Shown piece by piece: positions 1-6,108 of a stretch of DNA of 8,573 nt (position 1 is the stretch's first letter; each line of letters begins with the position of its first letter). Location: the NCBI GenBank assembly GCA_946646575.1, contig CAMPCR010000037.1:1-8573 (forward strand). Reading direction: 5' to 3'. Both the position numbers and the translations under genes were made by a program. The notes beneath the pieces are model-generated. The model was given only the letters and a program-made list of their open reading frames with translations, searched no databases and was not told the origin of the DNA. This stretch comes from UBA3222 sp002363035 (GTDB lineage: Bacteria; Verrucomicrobiota; Verrucomicrobiia; Opitutales; UBA9783).

Positions 1-743
1 TTCAGATTTTCTTCTTTCTTATCTAAATCCTCTTTTTCTTTATCCAAAGCATCCTGCTCCTTCTTCAAATCTTCCAGCCGACGCTTTTCTTCCTCGTTTA
101 ATTCTTCTTTCTTCTCCAACTCCGACTGCAGTTGATCAAGTTTCTTCTGTTTTTCTTCCAACTCCTGCCGCTGCAAATCCAACTTTTCCCGCTCTTCCGC
201 CAACTCCTGTTGCTCCATTTTTTCGTCGTTACCCTGTTCGAAAGAAAGCTGCTCTCCGCCCGCATCAGAACTCGAAGAACTGAAAACATCAGATCCGCTG
301 ACATCCGAAGAAGCATCCGTATTTTCTCCGTCTGATTCGAGGCTCTCATTCTTCACCTCTTCCGGCTGTTTTTCCTCCGACACCTCCTCCTGCGCTGGCT
401 CTTCCTTCTCTGCTTCGTTTCCCTTTTTCTCTTCGACCTCCTGTGCTACGTTCTTAAAAGCTTCCAATGCTTTATTTTTTTCTCCGGCGCCCGAGGATTC
501 CGCACCTTTGGCACCCGCTTTTTCTCCGACACCCTGTACCTTCATGCGCAAACGACCTGCTTCATCAGAGACCGCAACCTCCTGCAACGAACCATCGCCG
601 CTCACAACCGCATCCGTTCTGGAATTTTGCCGCACAAGATAGACTGAACCTACTGTCGTTACGACGACTATTCCTGACACCACCGCATGGGTTTTAACAA
701 CCACAATTAGCGACTGTAATACCTTTGTAATAAATGTACCCAT
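1..743 (-). CDS. Membrane-anchored acidic coiled-coil protein, 3' end cut by the window edge
   Basis: This reading frame stays open for 247 codons from an ATG at 743-741 to the left edge, so its C-terminus is missing. Residues about 20-37 form one hydrophobic segment (AVVSGIVVVTTVGSVYLV) followed by R/Q, which fits a single N-terminal inner-membrane anchor or uncleaved signal. Residues 70-175 are a low-complexity linker rich in E, K, S and G. From about residue 180 on, leucines recur every seven residues within E/K/Q-rich sequence (KLDLQRQELEEKQKKLDQL), a clear coiled coil that still continues at the edge. I do not recognise the family. A structural or envelope-tethering role is possible but is only inference. 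There is no clear Shine-Dalgarno before the ATG, but a good promoter lies 27-54 bases upstream. It follows the suf operon on the same strand, apparently as a separate transcript. Confidence 0.85.
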   Translation of the reverse strand, partial: MGTFITKVLQSLIVVVKTHAVVSGIVVVTTVGSVYLVRQNSRTDAVVSGDGSLQEVAVSDEAGRLRMKVQGVGEKAGAKGAESSGAGEKNKALEAFKNVAQEVEEKKGNEAEKEEPAQEEVSEEKQPEEVKNESLESDGENTDASSDVSGSDVFSSSSSDAGGEQLSFEQGNDEKMEQQELAEEREKLDLQRQELEEKQKKLDQLQSELEKKEELNEEEKRRLEDLKKEQDALDKEKEDLDKKEENL

Positions 744-769
744 ATAACAAAATTACAATATGCTTTTAG

Positions 770-797
770 ACTATACGATTTTCAGGCGTTTTGTAAA
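770..797 (-). promoter_or_regulatory. Sigma-70-like promoter of the coiled-coil gene
   Basis: Read on the minus strand, a -35 box TTTACA (797-792) and a -10 box TATAGT (775-770) are separated by 16 bases. Each matches the consensus at five of six positions. Transcription would start near 763 and leave a leader of about 20 bases before the ATG at 743. The site lies in the gap behind sufT, so the coiled-coil gene need not depend on the suf promoter. Confidence 0.5.
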
Positions 798-940
798 TAA
801 AAAATTTCAATCTCTTTAAAATCTTCCGTACCCAGCCGTTTTCAACCCGCATCGAATACGATCAAAAAAACGTCGAATGTTTAATTTATACCAGAACCGA
901 CGGGAACCATATCTAAACGCATATCTCTCGCTGAAGTTAT

Positions 941-977
941 CAAAAAAATAAGCCAAGAGCAAGGGCAAACGCCGCTC
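941..977 (-). terminator. Probable Rho-independent terminator of the suf operon
   Basis: On the minus strand, right after sufT, GAGCGGC and GCC...GCTC can pair around a GTTT loop with a three-base bulge (977-957). About seven bases later comes TTATTTTTTT (950-941 region). The stem is imperfect, but its place between the sufT stop (986) and the next promoter supports a terminator. Confidence 0.45.
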
Positions 978-985
978 ATGCCCCC

Positions 986-1378
986 CTATACCATCCCCAA
1001 CTGCATTTTGCCGGCTTCGGAAATCTTCTCCTGCGACCATGGCGGCTCCCAGACCAGCGAAATATCCACCGACGTAATGCCCTTCAAAAACCCCAGGACA
1101 TCATAGATGTTCGAAAAAATGTGCGGTCCCATCGGACATGTCGGCGAAGTTAACGTCATTTCGATGGCAACCTTAAAGCCTTTTTCGACGGCTTCGGCGG
1201 GTTTTTTGAAAAAACGCTTACAAACACCGAGCTTCTCCGTCTTTTTGATCGCTTCCTCCGTCAACGTGACATTATAAACCAGACCCAAATCGACGATATT
1301 GACGTGCATTTCGGGATCGTCCACGGTCTTCAACAATTCCCAAATGCGCGCCGAAAGCTGCTCTTTGTCGCTCTCCAC
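986..1378 (-). CDS. sufT: SufT-like DUF59 (MIP18 family) Fe-S assembly protein
   Basis: A 130-residue protein of the DUF59/MIP18 family, whose members help mature Fe-S proteins in the cytoplasm. Family hallmarks are visible in order: DPEMHVNIVDLGLVYNV at residues 21-37, MTLTSPTCPMGP at 74-85 with the conserved cysteine C81, and VWEPPWSQEKISEAGKMQLG at 109-128. Between the first two blocks (about residues 41-67) it carries a lysine-rich stretch with an extra cysteine (C53) that most short family members lack. The start is a GTG at 1378-1376, since no ATG or TTG precedes it between the sufD stop and this point. It begins 10 bases after the sufD stop, with a GGAGG inside the end of sufD, so it is very likely co-transcribed and perhaps translationally coupled. 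It is the last gene of the suf cluster. DUF59 alone does not prove SufT rather than another MIP18 member; the operon position does. Confidence 0.88.
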   Translation of the reverse strand: MESDKEQLSARIWELLKTVDDPEMHVNIVDLGLVYNVTLTEEAIKKTEKLGVCKRFFKKPAEAVEKGFKVAIEMTLTSPTCPMGPHIFSNIYDVLGFLKGITSVDISLVWEPPWSQEKISEAGKMQLGMV

Positions 1379-1388
1379 CGTTCGATAT

Positions 1389-2195
1389 TCAGTCCTCCGC
1401 CGTCACCATCGCGACGTTCGTCGGGAACGCTTCGCCCGCCAAACCGTACAGGAAACCGTCCAGGAAAAGTTGTTTCGCGGTTTCGGGTTCCAATCCGCGC
1501 GCCTGCAGGTAAAACAAAACTTCCCGCGGCAACGGTTGCGTCGCGGTTCCATGAGACGCACGCACGTTTTTATTCGCAATATGCATCAGCGGGCGCGCGC
1601 ACACGCGACCGTTCGGCGTCAGGATGTAATTCAAATTTTTTTGTTCCAAAACAGCATCAGCGGCGGACGGCTCAACGGTTCCGTCGTAGGTCAGATGCAA
1701 AAAGCCCTTATCTTCGATGACCGAATGCACGCGACAGTTTGAAGACGTTTGCGGTGCGTGATGAACAATCGATATCTGTCCATCGTATTCGAAAGAGGCT
1801 TTCAAATGCAGACCATCCTTCCATTCGACGGATGACTTTGTGCCGTTGAGATGAACAACAAGCGTATTCTTTAAATTCTCCGATACCGTTCCGACCGAGA
1901 TATGACGCAGGTGCGCTTCTTTATCCAAATCGAATGTCGCTTTGTACGAACGGGGATCGTTCAAATGCAATAAAGAAGCTTTCTCGCACAGGTGATAATG
2001 TACCTCCGAACATTGTTCGATAATCGCAACCTGCGTGTTTTTTCCGAGACGAACGTACAGAGGACTTTCGGAGGCTTCAAACGCGAACCGTTGCTCCGAA
2101 ACATACCCGTCGTTGAAACGAAAGCTGTCGTCTTCCCACACACCGAACGGTTGCGGTTTTCGGAACGGCAGAAGGACGGAAGACGGTACATCCAT
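1389..2195 (-). CDS. sufD: SufD, short form, subunit of the SufBC2D Fe-S scaffold
   Basis: A 268-residue SufB/SufD-family protein. SufD pairs with SufB in the SufBC2D complex, where the SufB-SufD interface builds the nascent cluster. The C-terminal part is typical: HIANKNVRASHGTATQPL at about 205-221 with the conserved interface histidine H215 (counterpart of E. coli SufD His360), then LFYLQARGLEPETAKQLFLDGF at 227-248. The middle (about 45-200) is beta-rich, as expected for the beta-helix core. At 268 residues it is clearly shorter than the usual 380-430; the N-terminal helical domain and some core turns are missing. The ATG at 2195 is preceded by AAGGA with only two bases of spacing. It lies 89 bases after sufB and 10 bases before sufT. 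The family call is firm. SufD rather than a second SufB is chosen because a full SufB sits just upstream and the cysteine blocks of SufB are absent. Confidence 0.87.
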   Translation of the reverse strand: MDVPSSVLLPFRKPQPFGVWEDDSFRFNDGYVSEQRFAFEASESPLYVRLGKNTQVAIIEQCSEVHYHLCEKASLLHLNDPRSYKATFDLDKEAHLRHISVGTVSENLKNTLVVHLNGTKSSVEWKDGLHLKASFEYDGQISIVHHAPQTSSNCRVHSVIEDKGFLHLTYDGTVEPSAADAVLEQKNLNYILTPNGRVCARPLMHIANKNVRASHGTATQPLPREVLFYLQARGLEPETAKQLFLDGFLYGLAGEAFPTNVAMVTAED

Positions 2196-2205
2196 ATTCC
2201 TTGTT

Positions 2206-2235
2206 ATTCTACGGATTTAAAAAGAAACTTGGCAA
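2206..2235 (-). promoter_or_regulatory. Possible internal promoter ahead of sufD
   Basis: On the minus strand, TTGCCA (2235-2230) and TAGAAT (2211-2206) are spaced by 18 bases; each matches five of six consensus positions. Transcription would start only a few bases before the sufD ATG at 2195, giving a nearly leaderless message. It is a weak call in an AT-rich gap and may be chance. Confidence 0.22.
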
Positions 2236-2284
2236 TTCAACAACGTATGATTCATCACCCTCTCTTTATATATAGTACCGCCGC

Positions 2285-3670
2285 TCAACCGACCGCATTC
2301 TCGACTTCCATGTCGATGAGGCGCTTCAGCTCCACGCCGTATTCCAACGGGAACGACTGCACTAAATCATTCACAAAACCGTTGACGCTCAAACTCATCG
2401 CCGCCGCACGGTTCAATCCGCGTTGTTGCAGGTAAAACAATTTCTCTTCATCCACCGACGCAACGCTTGCTTCGTGTTTGATCGAATGCGCATCGCCCGA
2501 AACCTCGACCGTCGGCAAAGTTCCGGTGGGGCTGTGTTCGCCCAGGAGCAACGAATGGCACTCGGTAACGTTTTTGCAGTTTTTTAATCCCTGCTTTACG
2601 AAAACCTTGCCGCGGTAGCCCGCCCAGCCGTCATCGACGGAAACGGATTTCGAAACAATGTTCGAAGTCGTATCGTCCGCCAGATGAAACACGCGCGCGC
2701 CCGTGTCCTGCCGTTGCCCGTGATGCGCCAATGCCAACGAGAGCACTTCGCAACGGGCTCCGCGACCTTTCAATAACACCCCGGGGTATTTGAGCGTCAA
2801 TTTTGACCCGACGTGACCGTCCATAAAACGCACATCGGCATCTTCTTCCGCCCAGCCGCGAATGGTGACCGCGTTTATCACGTTGGTCGACCAGTTCTGA
2901 ACGGTTATAAATTGCAACTTCGCATTTTTCTTAACGACAAACTCCACCACCGCCGCATGGAGGTTCTGCGTATCGTACGACGGCGCGGTACAGCCTTCCA
3001 TAAACGTCAACTCCGCGCCTTCGTCCACGATAATGAGCGTCCGTTCGAACTGACCGGAACGTTCGGCGTTGATGCGGAAGTACGCTTGCAACGGCTGTTG
3101 TACTTTTACGTTTTTCGGAACATAGACAAAACTGCCGCCGCTGAATACCGCACCGTTCAACGCCGCAAAACGATTGTCGGTCGGCGGGACAATTTTCGAA
3201 AAATACGGCTTAAACAGCTCGCCGTACGTACAAAGACCTTCGCGGGAATCGGTAAAAATAACGCCTTTGTTCTCCAGATATTCCTGCATTTTGGCATACG
3301 CCGCTTCGCTGTCGAACTGCGCTTCAACGCCTGCCAGAAATGCCCGCTCCCGCTCCGGTACGCCCAAACGCTCAAAGGTCGTCTTAATGTTCTCGGGAAC
3401 GTCTTCCCAACGCCGCTGCGGTTTTTGCCCCTCCGCCACATAGTAACGCATGCGGTCGAAATCCACATCATGCAATTCCGACGGAACCCAATCGGGCAGG
3501 GAGGAATTTTTGAAAACTTTTAAGGCATTGAGACGAAATTGTAAGAGTTCCGGCGGTTCGCGCTTCGTCTCCGAAATAAAACGTACCGTCGCTTCGTTCA
3601 AACCGAACCCGTCTGCCGTCGAAAGTGTCATATACATCCCGATGGTGCCGTACGAAACCGCCGCCGTCAA
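2285..3670 (-). CDS. sufB: SufB, core scaffold of the SufBC2D Fe-S assembly complex
   Basis: A 461-residue protein, close to the usual SufB length. SufB receives sulfur, assembles the cluster with SufD, and is driven by the SufC ATPase in the cytoplasm. The N-terminal block GLNEATVRFISETKREP (23-39) and FRLNAL (45-50) match the family, as do SGGSFVYVPKNV (177-188), MEGCTAP with C227 (224-230), ECHSLLLGE with C371 (370-378), KHEASVASVDEEKLFYLQQR (398-417) and the end PLEYGVELKR. C227, C371, H399 and E400 correspond to the E. coli positions Cys254, Cys405, His433 and Glu434; the position of E. coli Glu432 is a lysine here (K398). The start chosen is a TTG at 3670-3668, preceded by GGAAAG three bases upstream and by an in-frame stop twelve bases further. 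The first downstream ATG (3637) has no such site. It lies 41 bases after the second exported-protein gene and 89 before sufD. Confidence 0.95.
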   Translation of the reverse strand: MTAAVSYGTIGMYMTLSTADGFGLNEATVRFISETKREPPELLQFRLNALKVFKNSSLPDWVPSELHDVDFDRMRYYVAEGQKPQRRWEDVPENIKTTFERLGVPERERAFLAGVEAQFDSEAAYAKMQEYLENKGVIFTDSREGLCTYGELFKPYFSKIVPPTDNRFAALNGAVFSGGSFVYVPKNVKVQQPLQAYFRINAERSGQFERTLIIVDEGAELTFMEGCTAPSYDTQNLHAAVVEFVVKKNAKLQFITVQNWSTNVINAVTIRGWAEEDADVRFMDGHVGSKLTLKYPGVLLKGRGARCEVLSLALAHHGQRQDTGARVFHLADDTTSNIVSKSVSVDDGWAGYRGKVFVKQGLKNCKNVTECHSLLLGEHSPTGTLPTVEVSGDAHSIKHEASVASVDEEKLFYLQQRGLNRAAAMSLSVNGFVNDLVQSFPLEYGVELKRLIDMEVENAVG

Positions 3671-3711
3671 AGGCTTTCCGATTTACCGCATGTCGGCTTA
3701 ATGCTCTGTTT

Positions 3712-4266
3712 TTATTTATTAAATTTTTTTATGACGATTTGCTTGAAATCTTCGCCTTTCAATCGATACCACACGGAACCGTTGAAGTGTTCGCACGCCA
3801 ACCGCAGATTTAAATTGTTTTTGTTATAAACAAAAACCCGATCGTTCGCTTCTCCGCCCCATAAGGTGACCGTGCGATCGCTTTCGATTTTGAAAAAGAG
3901 CTCGTTTATCTTAAAAGCCGCAAGATCGGAAGCGCAACAAACACGTGATACACGGGGTGTTTTCCCGAATAAATCCAAACCGAGCGTGACCGACATTTCC
4001 GGCTCCGGCCGAAGATACGGTTTTTGTTGCCTTCCGAAGCGACCGCCGACATGTCCGGTTTCGGAGCTCTGCATCACAAAAAATTTAAAACCGTCGTCGG
4101 TTTGAACAAACGAAAGATTATAATCTTCCGCGTGCAACGAAACACACACGGCATGAAGCAAAATGATAAAAATACCCGCATTTTTCACGGCCTTTAAAAA
4201 ATACCGCATGGATGTTTTCTTAAAACGCATACCGAATTCCGATAAAATTATTCCCGCAATCGTCAT
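3712..4266 (-). CDS. Small exported protein of unknown function inside the suf operon (downstream paralog)
   Basis: A 184-residue protein that I do not recognise. Its ATG overlaps the TGA stop of the preceding gene (ATGA, 4266-4263), which favours translational coupling and this start. M13 or M20 are alternatives that would give a more normal signal-peptide length. Residues about 29-45 (AGIFIILLHAVCVSLHA) are a hydrophobic signal segment with a likely cleavage after LHA, before EDYNL. The mature part is beta-like, with FKIESDRTVTLW at about 126-138 (by rough count) and a basic end (IKKFNK). Two adjacent cysteines (CC) occur in the middle. It resembles the upstream neighbour in order and spacing of several motifs: a signal, an F/Y-rich opening strand, the F-x-I...R-x-V-T-L-W motif and a later F...G-x-V strand. 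It sits 41 bases ahead of sufB. Export does not fit a direct cytoplasmic Fe-S role, so its function is open. Confidence 0.8.
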   Translation of the reverse strand: MTIAGIILSEFGMRFKKTSMRYFLKAVKNAGIFIILLHAVCVSLHAEDYNLSFVQTDDGFKFFVMQSSETGHVGGRFGRQQKPYLRPEPEMSVTLGLDLFGKTPRVSRVCCASDLAAFKINELFFKIESDRTVTLWGGEANDRVFVYNKNNLNLRLACEHFNGSVWYRLKGEDFKQIVIKKFNK

Positions 4267-4883
4267 TTTTTTCTTATAAAATACCTCGGATCATCGTCGA
4301 AAAAATCGTTGTTTTCCCGTTCCTTTTTTCGATCCGACGATTTTGATGCCGGTTTGGGAAACTTTATCCGATCAATGGGTTTATTGCTGAACCACGGATG
4401 CTCATTGTAAGGATTGAGGATGGTAAAATCCGATTTGCCTTCATGATTCATCACCTGCACATCTCCCTTCAGGTTGTCGAAATTCACATGAAACGAAGGT
4501 TCGTTCTCTTTTCGCAACGGTGTTTGATCCCGCATTTCGACAAAAAACTTATCGTTGTTTGGAAAGTCTTTCTGTTGCGTATTTTTACTCCAAAGCGTCA
4601 CGTGCCGATCACCCGTTAAAATAAAAGCACGTCCTTTAATCTCAAATGTTACAACGGTACCCGCAGAAACCACTTCGGTCACCTCTCCCCAGGGGGAGAC
4701 GGATGTTTCATGTTCGTTACTCGAAGAAATCTTCCCCGTTATGCTCGTAAATTCACCGACAACCTGCACCTCGAAGGAATACAAATCCTCCCGCTCGCGC
4801 ACCAGGGTAATATAAAACTGGTCGCCGTGCAAACCGACCATCGTCATCACCCATCCGAATGTCAAAATCCAAAAACGTTTCAT
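4263..4883 (-). CDS. Small exported protein of unknown function inside the suf operon (upstream paralog)
   Basis: A 206-residue protein from the ATG at 4883-4881. This start is preferred over the upstream ATG at 4916 because it gives a standard signal peptide (MKRFWILTFGWVMTMVGLHG, then DQFYITL) and has GGTG just upstream. The mature part reads like a small beta-rich domain: YITLVREREDLYSFEVQVV, a strand region around VVSAGTVVTFEIKGRAFIL, and GDRHVTLW at about 108-115. It then becomes highly charged, with a tail rich in K, D, E and N ending FIRKK. There are no cysteines in the mature chain that would suggest metal or cluster binding. The stop overlaps the start of the next gene by four bases. 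It lies 144 bases after sufC, a gap large enough for its own promoter, though I see no convincing one. I do not recognise the family; periplasmic or surface location is inferred from the signal only. Confidence 0.8.
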   Translation of the reverse strand: MKRFWILTFGWVMTMVGLHGDQFYITLVREREDLYSFEVQVVGEFTSITGKISSSNEHETSVSPWGEVTEVVSAGTVVTFEIKGRAFILTGDRHVTLWSKNTQQKDFPNNDKFFVEMRDQTPLRKENEPSFHVNFDNLKGDVQVMNHEGKSDFTILNPYNEHPWFSNKPIDRIKFPKPASKSSDRKKERENNDFFDDDPRYFIRKK

Positions 4884-5027
4884 ATCACCGGCAACATGCC
4901 GTTTATATTGCAGCACTTTTCATGCCAACCGGCTCCAAACGCAAACCGCACCACCCAAACGCTCGAAAGCCTTTTCGATCGCCGGAAGCCGCTTCGTCAA
5001 ACACCGCAACCCGCTTGGGGTATGATA

Positions 5028-5714
5028 TTACATTGTGCTTAACCGCCCGTTCTCCAACCGCCACATCGCCGTCGGTTCGCATCGATGCGCAAAATCTTCG
5101 TTGTGGGAAACAATAATGAAGCCCGTCGTCGGTCGCAATTCGCGAACGGTCTGCAATACCAATTCACGCGCTTCCGCGTCCAAGCCGCTGTCGATTTCGT
5201 CCAAAAGCGCGAATTGCGGGCGCAAAAATTTTAATTGCAACAATTCGAAACGCTTTTTCTCGCCGCCGGAAAACCCGACGTTCACGGCGCGCGCGGTAAA
5301 CGTTTTCGGCAATCCGACCGCTTCCAATAACGAATAGAGTTCTTTGTAAAAATCCGTCGCGCTCGCTTTGTGCAACGGATGCTTCGGAAAAAACTTCAAA
5401 ACCGTCCGCAGGAAATTCGCAACCGTCAAACCTTCAATCTCGCACGGCGATTGAAATGCCGCAAAAAGCCCGTGTTGTGCACGTTTCTCGGGTGTCCAAT
5501 CCTGAATTTCCTTGTCATCAAGCCAAATCCTCCCACCCGATAACGCATACTGCGGATTCCCGATTAACGCCTGCAACAGCGAACTCTTCCCGGCACCGTT
5601 AACTCCCGAGAGAACATGAACTTCTCCCGTCGAAAACAGGGAACTTACATGCTCAAAAATAATCTTCTCCCCGCGCCGCAACGTTAAATCTTCAAGCACA
5701 AGGGCTGACATCAT
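5028..5714 (-). CDS. sufC: SufC, ABC-type ATPase of the Suf Fe-S assembly system
   Basis: A 228-residue ABC ATPase, slightly shorter than the usual 245-260. SufC dimerises on SufB and SufD and uses ATP to open the scaffold for cluster assembly; it is cytoplasmic and not a transporter. Numbered from the ATG at 5714, Walker A is GVNGAGKSS (37-45), the Q-loop is AFQSPCEIEGL (Q88, with the SufC-type QSP-x-E-I-x-G pattern), the signature is FSGGEKKR (148-155), Walker B with D-loop is FALLDEIDSGLD (168-179), and the H-switch is in IVSHN (H204). The frame is open up to an ATG at 5759, but the extra 15 residues do not look like SufC and coincide with a promoter, so 5714 (or the adjacent ATG at 5711) is taken as the start. 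It is the first gene of the cluster. A 144-base gap separates it from the first exported-protein gene. Confidence 0.94.
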   Translation of the reverse strand: MMSALVLEDLTLRRGEKIIFEHVSSLFSTGEVHVLSGVNGAGKSSLLQALIGNPQYALSGGRIWLDDKEIQDWTPEKRAQHGLFAAFQSPCEIEGLTVANFLRTVLKFFPKHPLHKASATDFYKELYSLLEAVGLPKTFTARAVNVGFSGGEKKRFELLQLKFLRPQFALLDEIDSGLDAEARELVLQTVRELRPTTGFIIVSHNEDFAHRCEPTAMWRLENGRLSTM

Positions 5715-5718
5715 CTTT

Positions 5719-5747
5719 ATTCGAACGCAACGCCCGTCCGTTGTCAA
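5719..5747 (-). promoter_or_regulatory. Candidate promoter of sufC and the suf operon
   Basis: On the minus strand a perfect -35 TTGACA (5747-5742) is followed after 17 bases by TCGAAT (5724-5719), four of six matches to a -10 box. Transcription would begin about at the A of the ATG at 5714, so the message could be leaderless. No IscR- or Fur-like operator is evident here. Confidence 0.38.
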
Positions 5748-5861
5748 CGCGATCCCCAATCGGAAACATTAAACGGGCGTATTTTAACGACGCCGCAATA
5801 AAAACAATGTTCCGACGTACCGCATCCTTTTAAGCCGCGACGATCGGAGCCGTTCGCGCCG

Positions 5862-6032
5862 ATGATTGCACAAACGGATGAATACTCAATGCCAAAATAT
5901 ATGGATACCCAACCGAAAAAAGCGGTTCGAACGTTGAAACATGTCGTTTCCGCATTTTTCGGCATAACGCTCCGCCCGTTATACCGCGGAGTTGCGTCAA
6001 ACGGGTATTCCCATTTGAAAAGAAACAAATAA
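5862..6032 (+). CDS. Possible small basic protein, 56 residues
   Basis: An ATG at 5862 opens a 56-codon frame ending in TAA at 6030-6032; a second in-frame ATG at 5889 would give 47 residues. The product is basic (PKKAVRTLKHVV, LRPLYRG, and a HLKRNK end) with a short hydrophobic stretch (VVSAFFGITL). Codon choice (AAA, GCG, CCG, ACG) resembles the neighbouring genes. A hairpin with a T-run begins five bases after the stop, which suggests a real gene end. Against it: a poor ribosome binding site (GGAG 12 bases before 5862), small size, and an overlapping open frame on the other strand. I recognise no family. It lies in the divergent gap between sufC and the broken exported-protein gene. Confidence 0.3.
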   Translation: MIAQTDEYSMPKYMDTQPKKAVRTLKHVVSAFFGITLRPLYRGVASNGYSHLKRNK

Positions 6033-6037
6033 TGATG

Positions 6038-6065
6038 AAAAAGTTTCCTTTAACGGAAATTTTTT
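6038..6065 (+). terminator. AT-rich hairpin with T-run, possible terminator
   Basis: AAAAA-G-TTTCC, loop TTTAAC, GGAAA-TTTTTT can fold into a stem of about ten pairs with one bulged G and ends in six T. Only two pairs are GC, so it is weak; it reads similarly on both strands. It sits just after the small basic ORF and before the next plus-strand gene. Confidence 0.35.
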
Positions 6066-6108
6066 GAAAAAACTTGCAATTTGTTCTCAATTTTATCCGC
6101 ATAAAAGT

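Noticed and set aside
1..130. Purine-rich repetitive tract suggesting a simple repeat.
   Set aside because: It is explained by E/K-rich heptad codons of the coiled-coil gene; there is no exact nucleotide repeat unit.
4889..5027. Frame on the minus strand between sufC and the exported-protein pair, ending FGWCGLRLEPVGMKSAAI.
   Set aside because: It is open as a continuation of a shifted frame from inside sufC, with only a GTG without a ribosome binding site as possible start. It is too short to support.
4710..5042. 110-codon open frame on the plus strand.
   Set aside because: It lies antisense to the exported-protein gene and the end of sufC, both better supported by domain, signal or operon evidence.
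5715..5759. Longer sufC starting at the ATG at 5759.
   Set aside because: The 15 extra residues have no counterpart in SufC and the DNA there carries a TTGACA box; ATGATG at 5714-5709 matches the family start.
5744..6028. 94-codon open frame on the minus strand upstream of sufC.
   Set aside because: It runs into the sufC promoter/start region, has no ribosome binding site and no recognisable domain; the opposite-strand frame ending at 6032 has a hairpin right after it and is slightly better supported.
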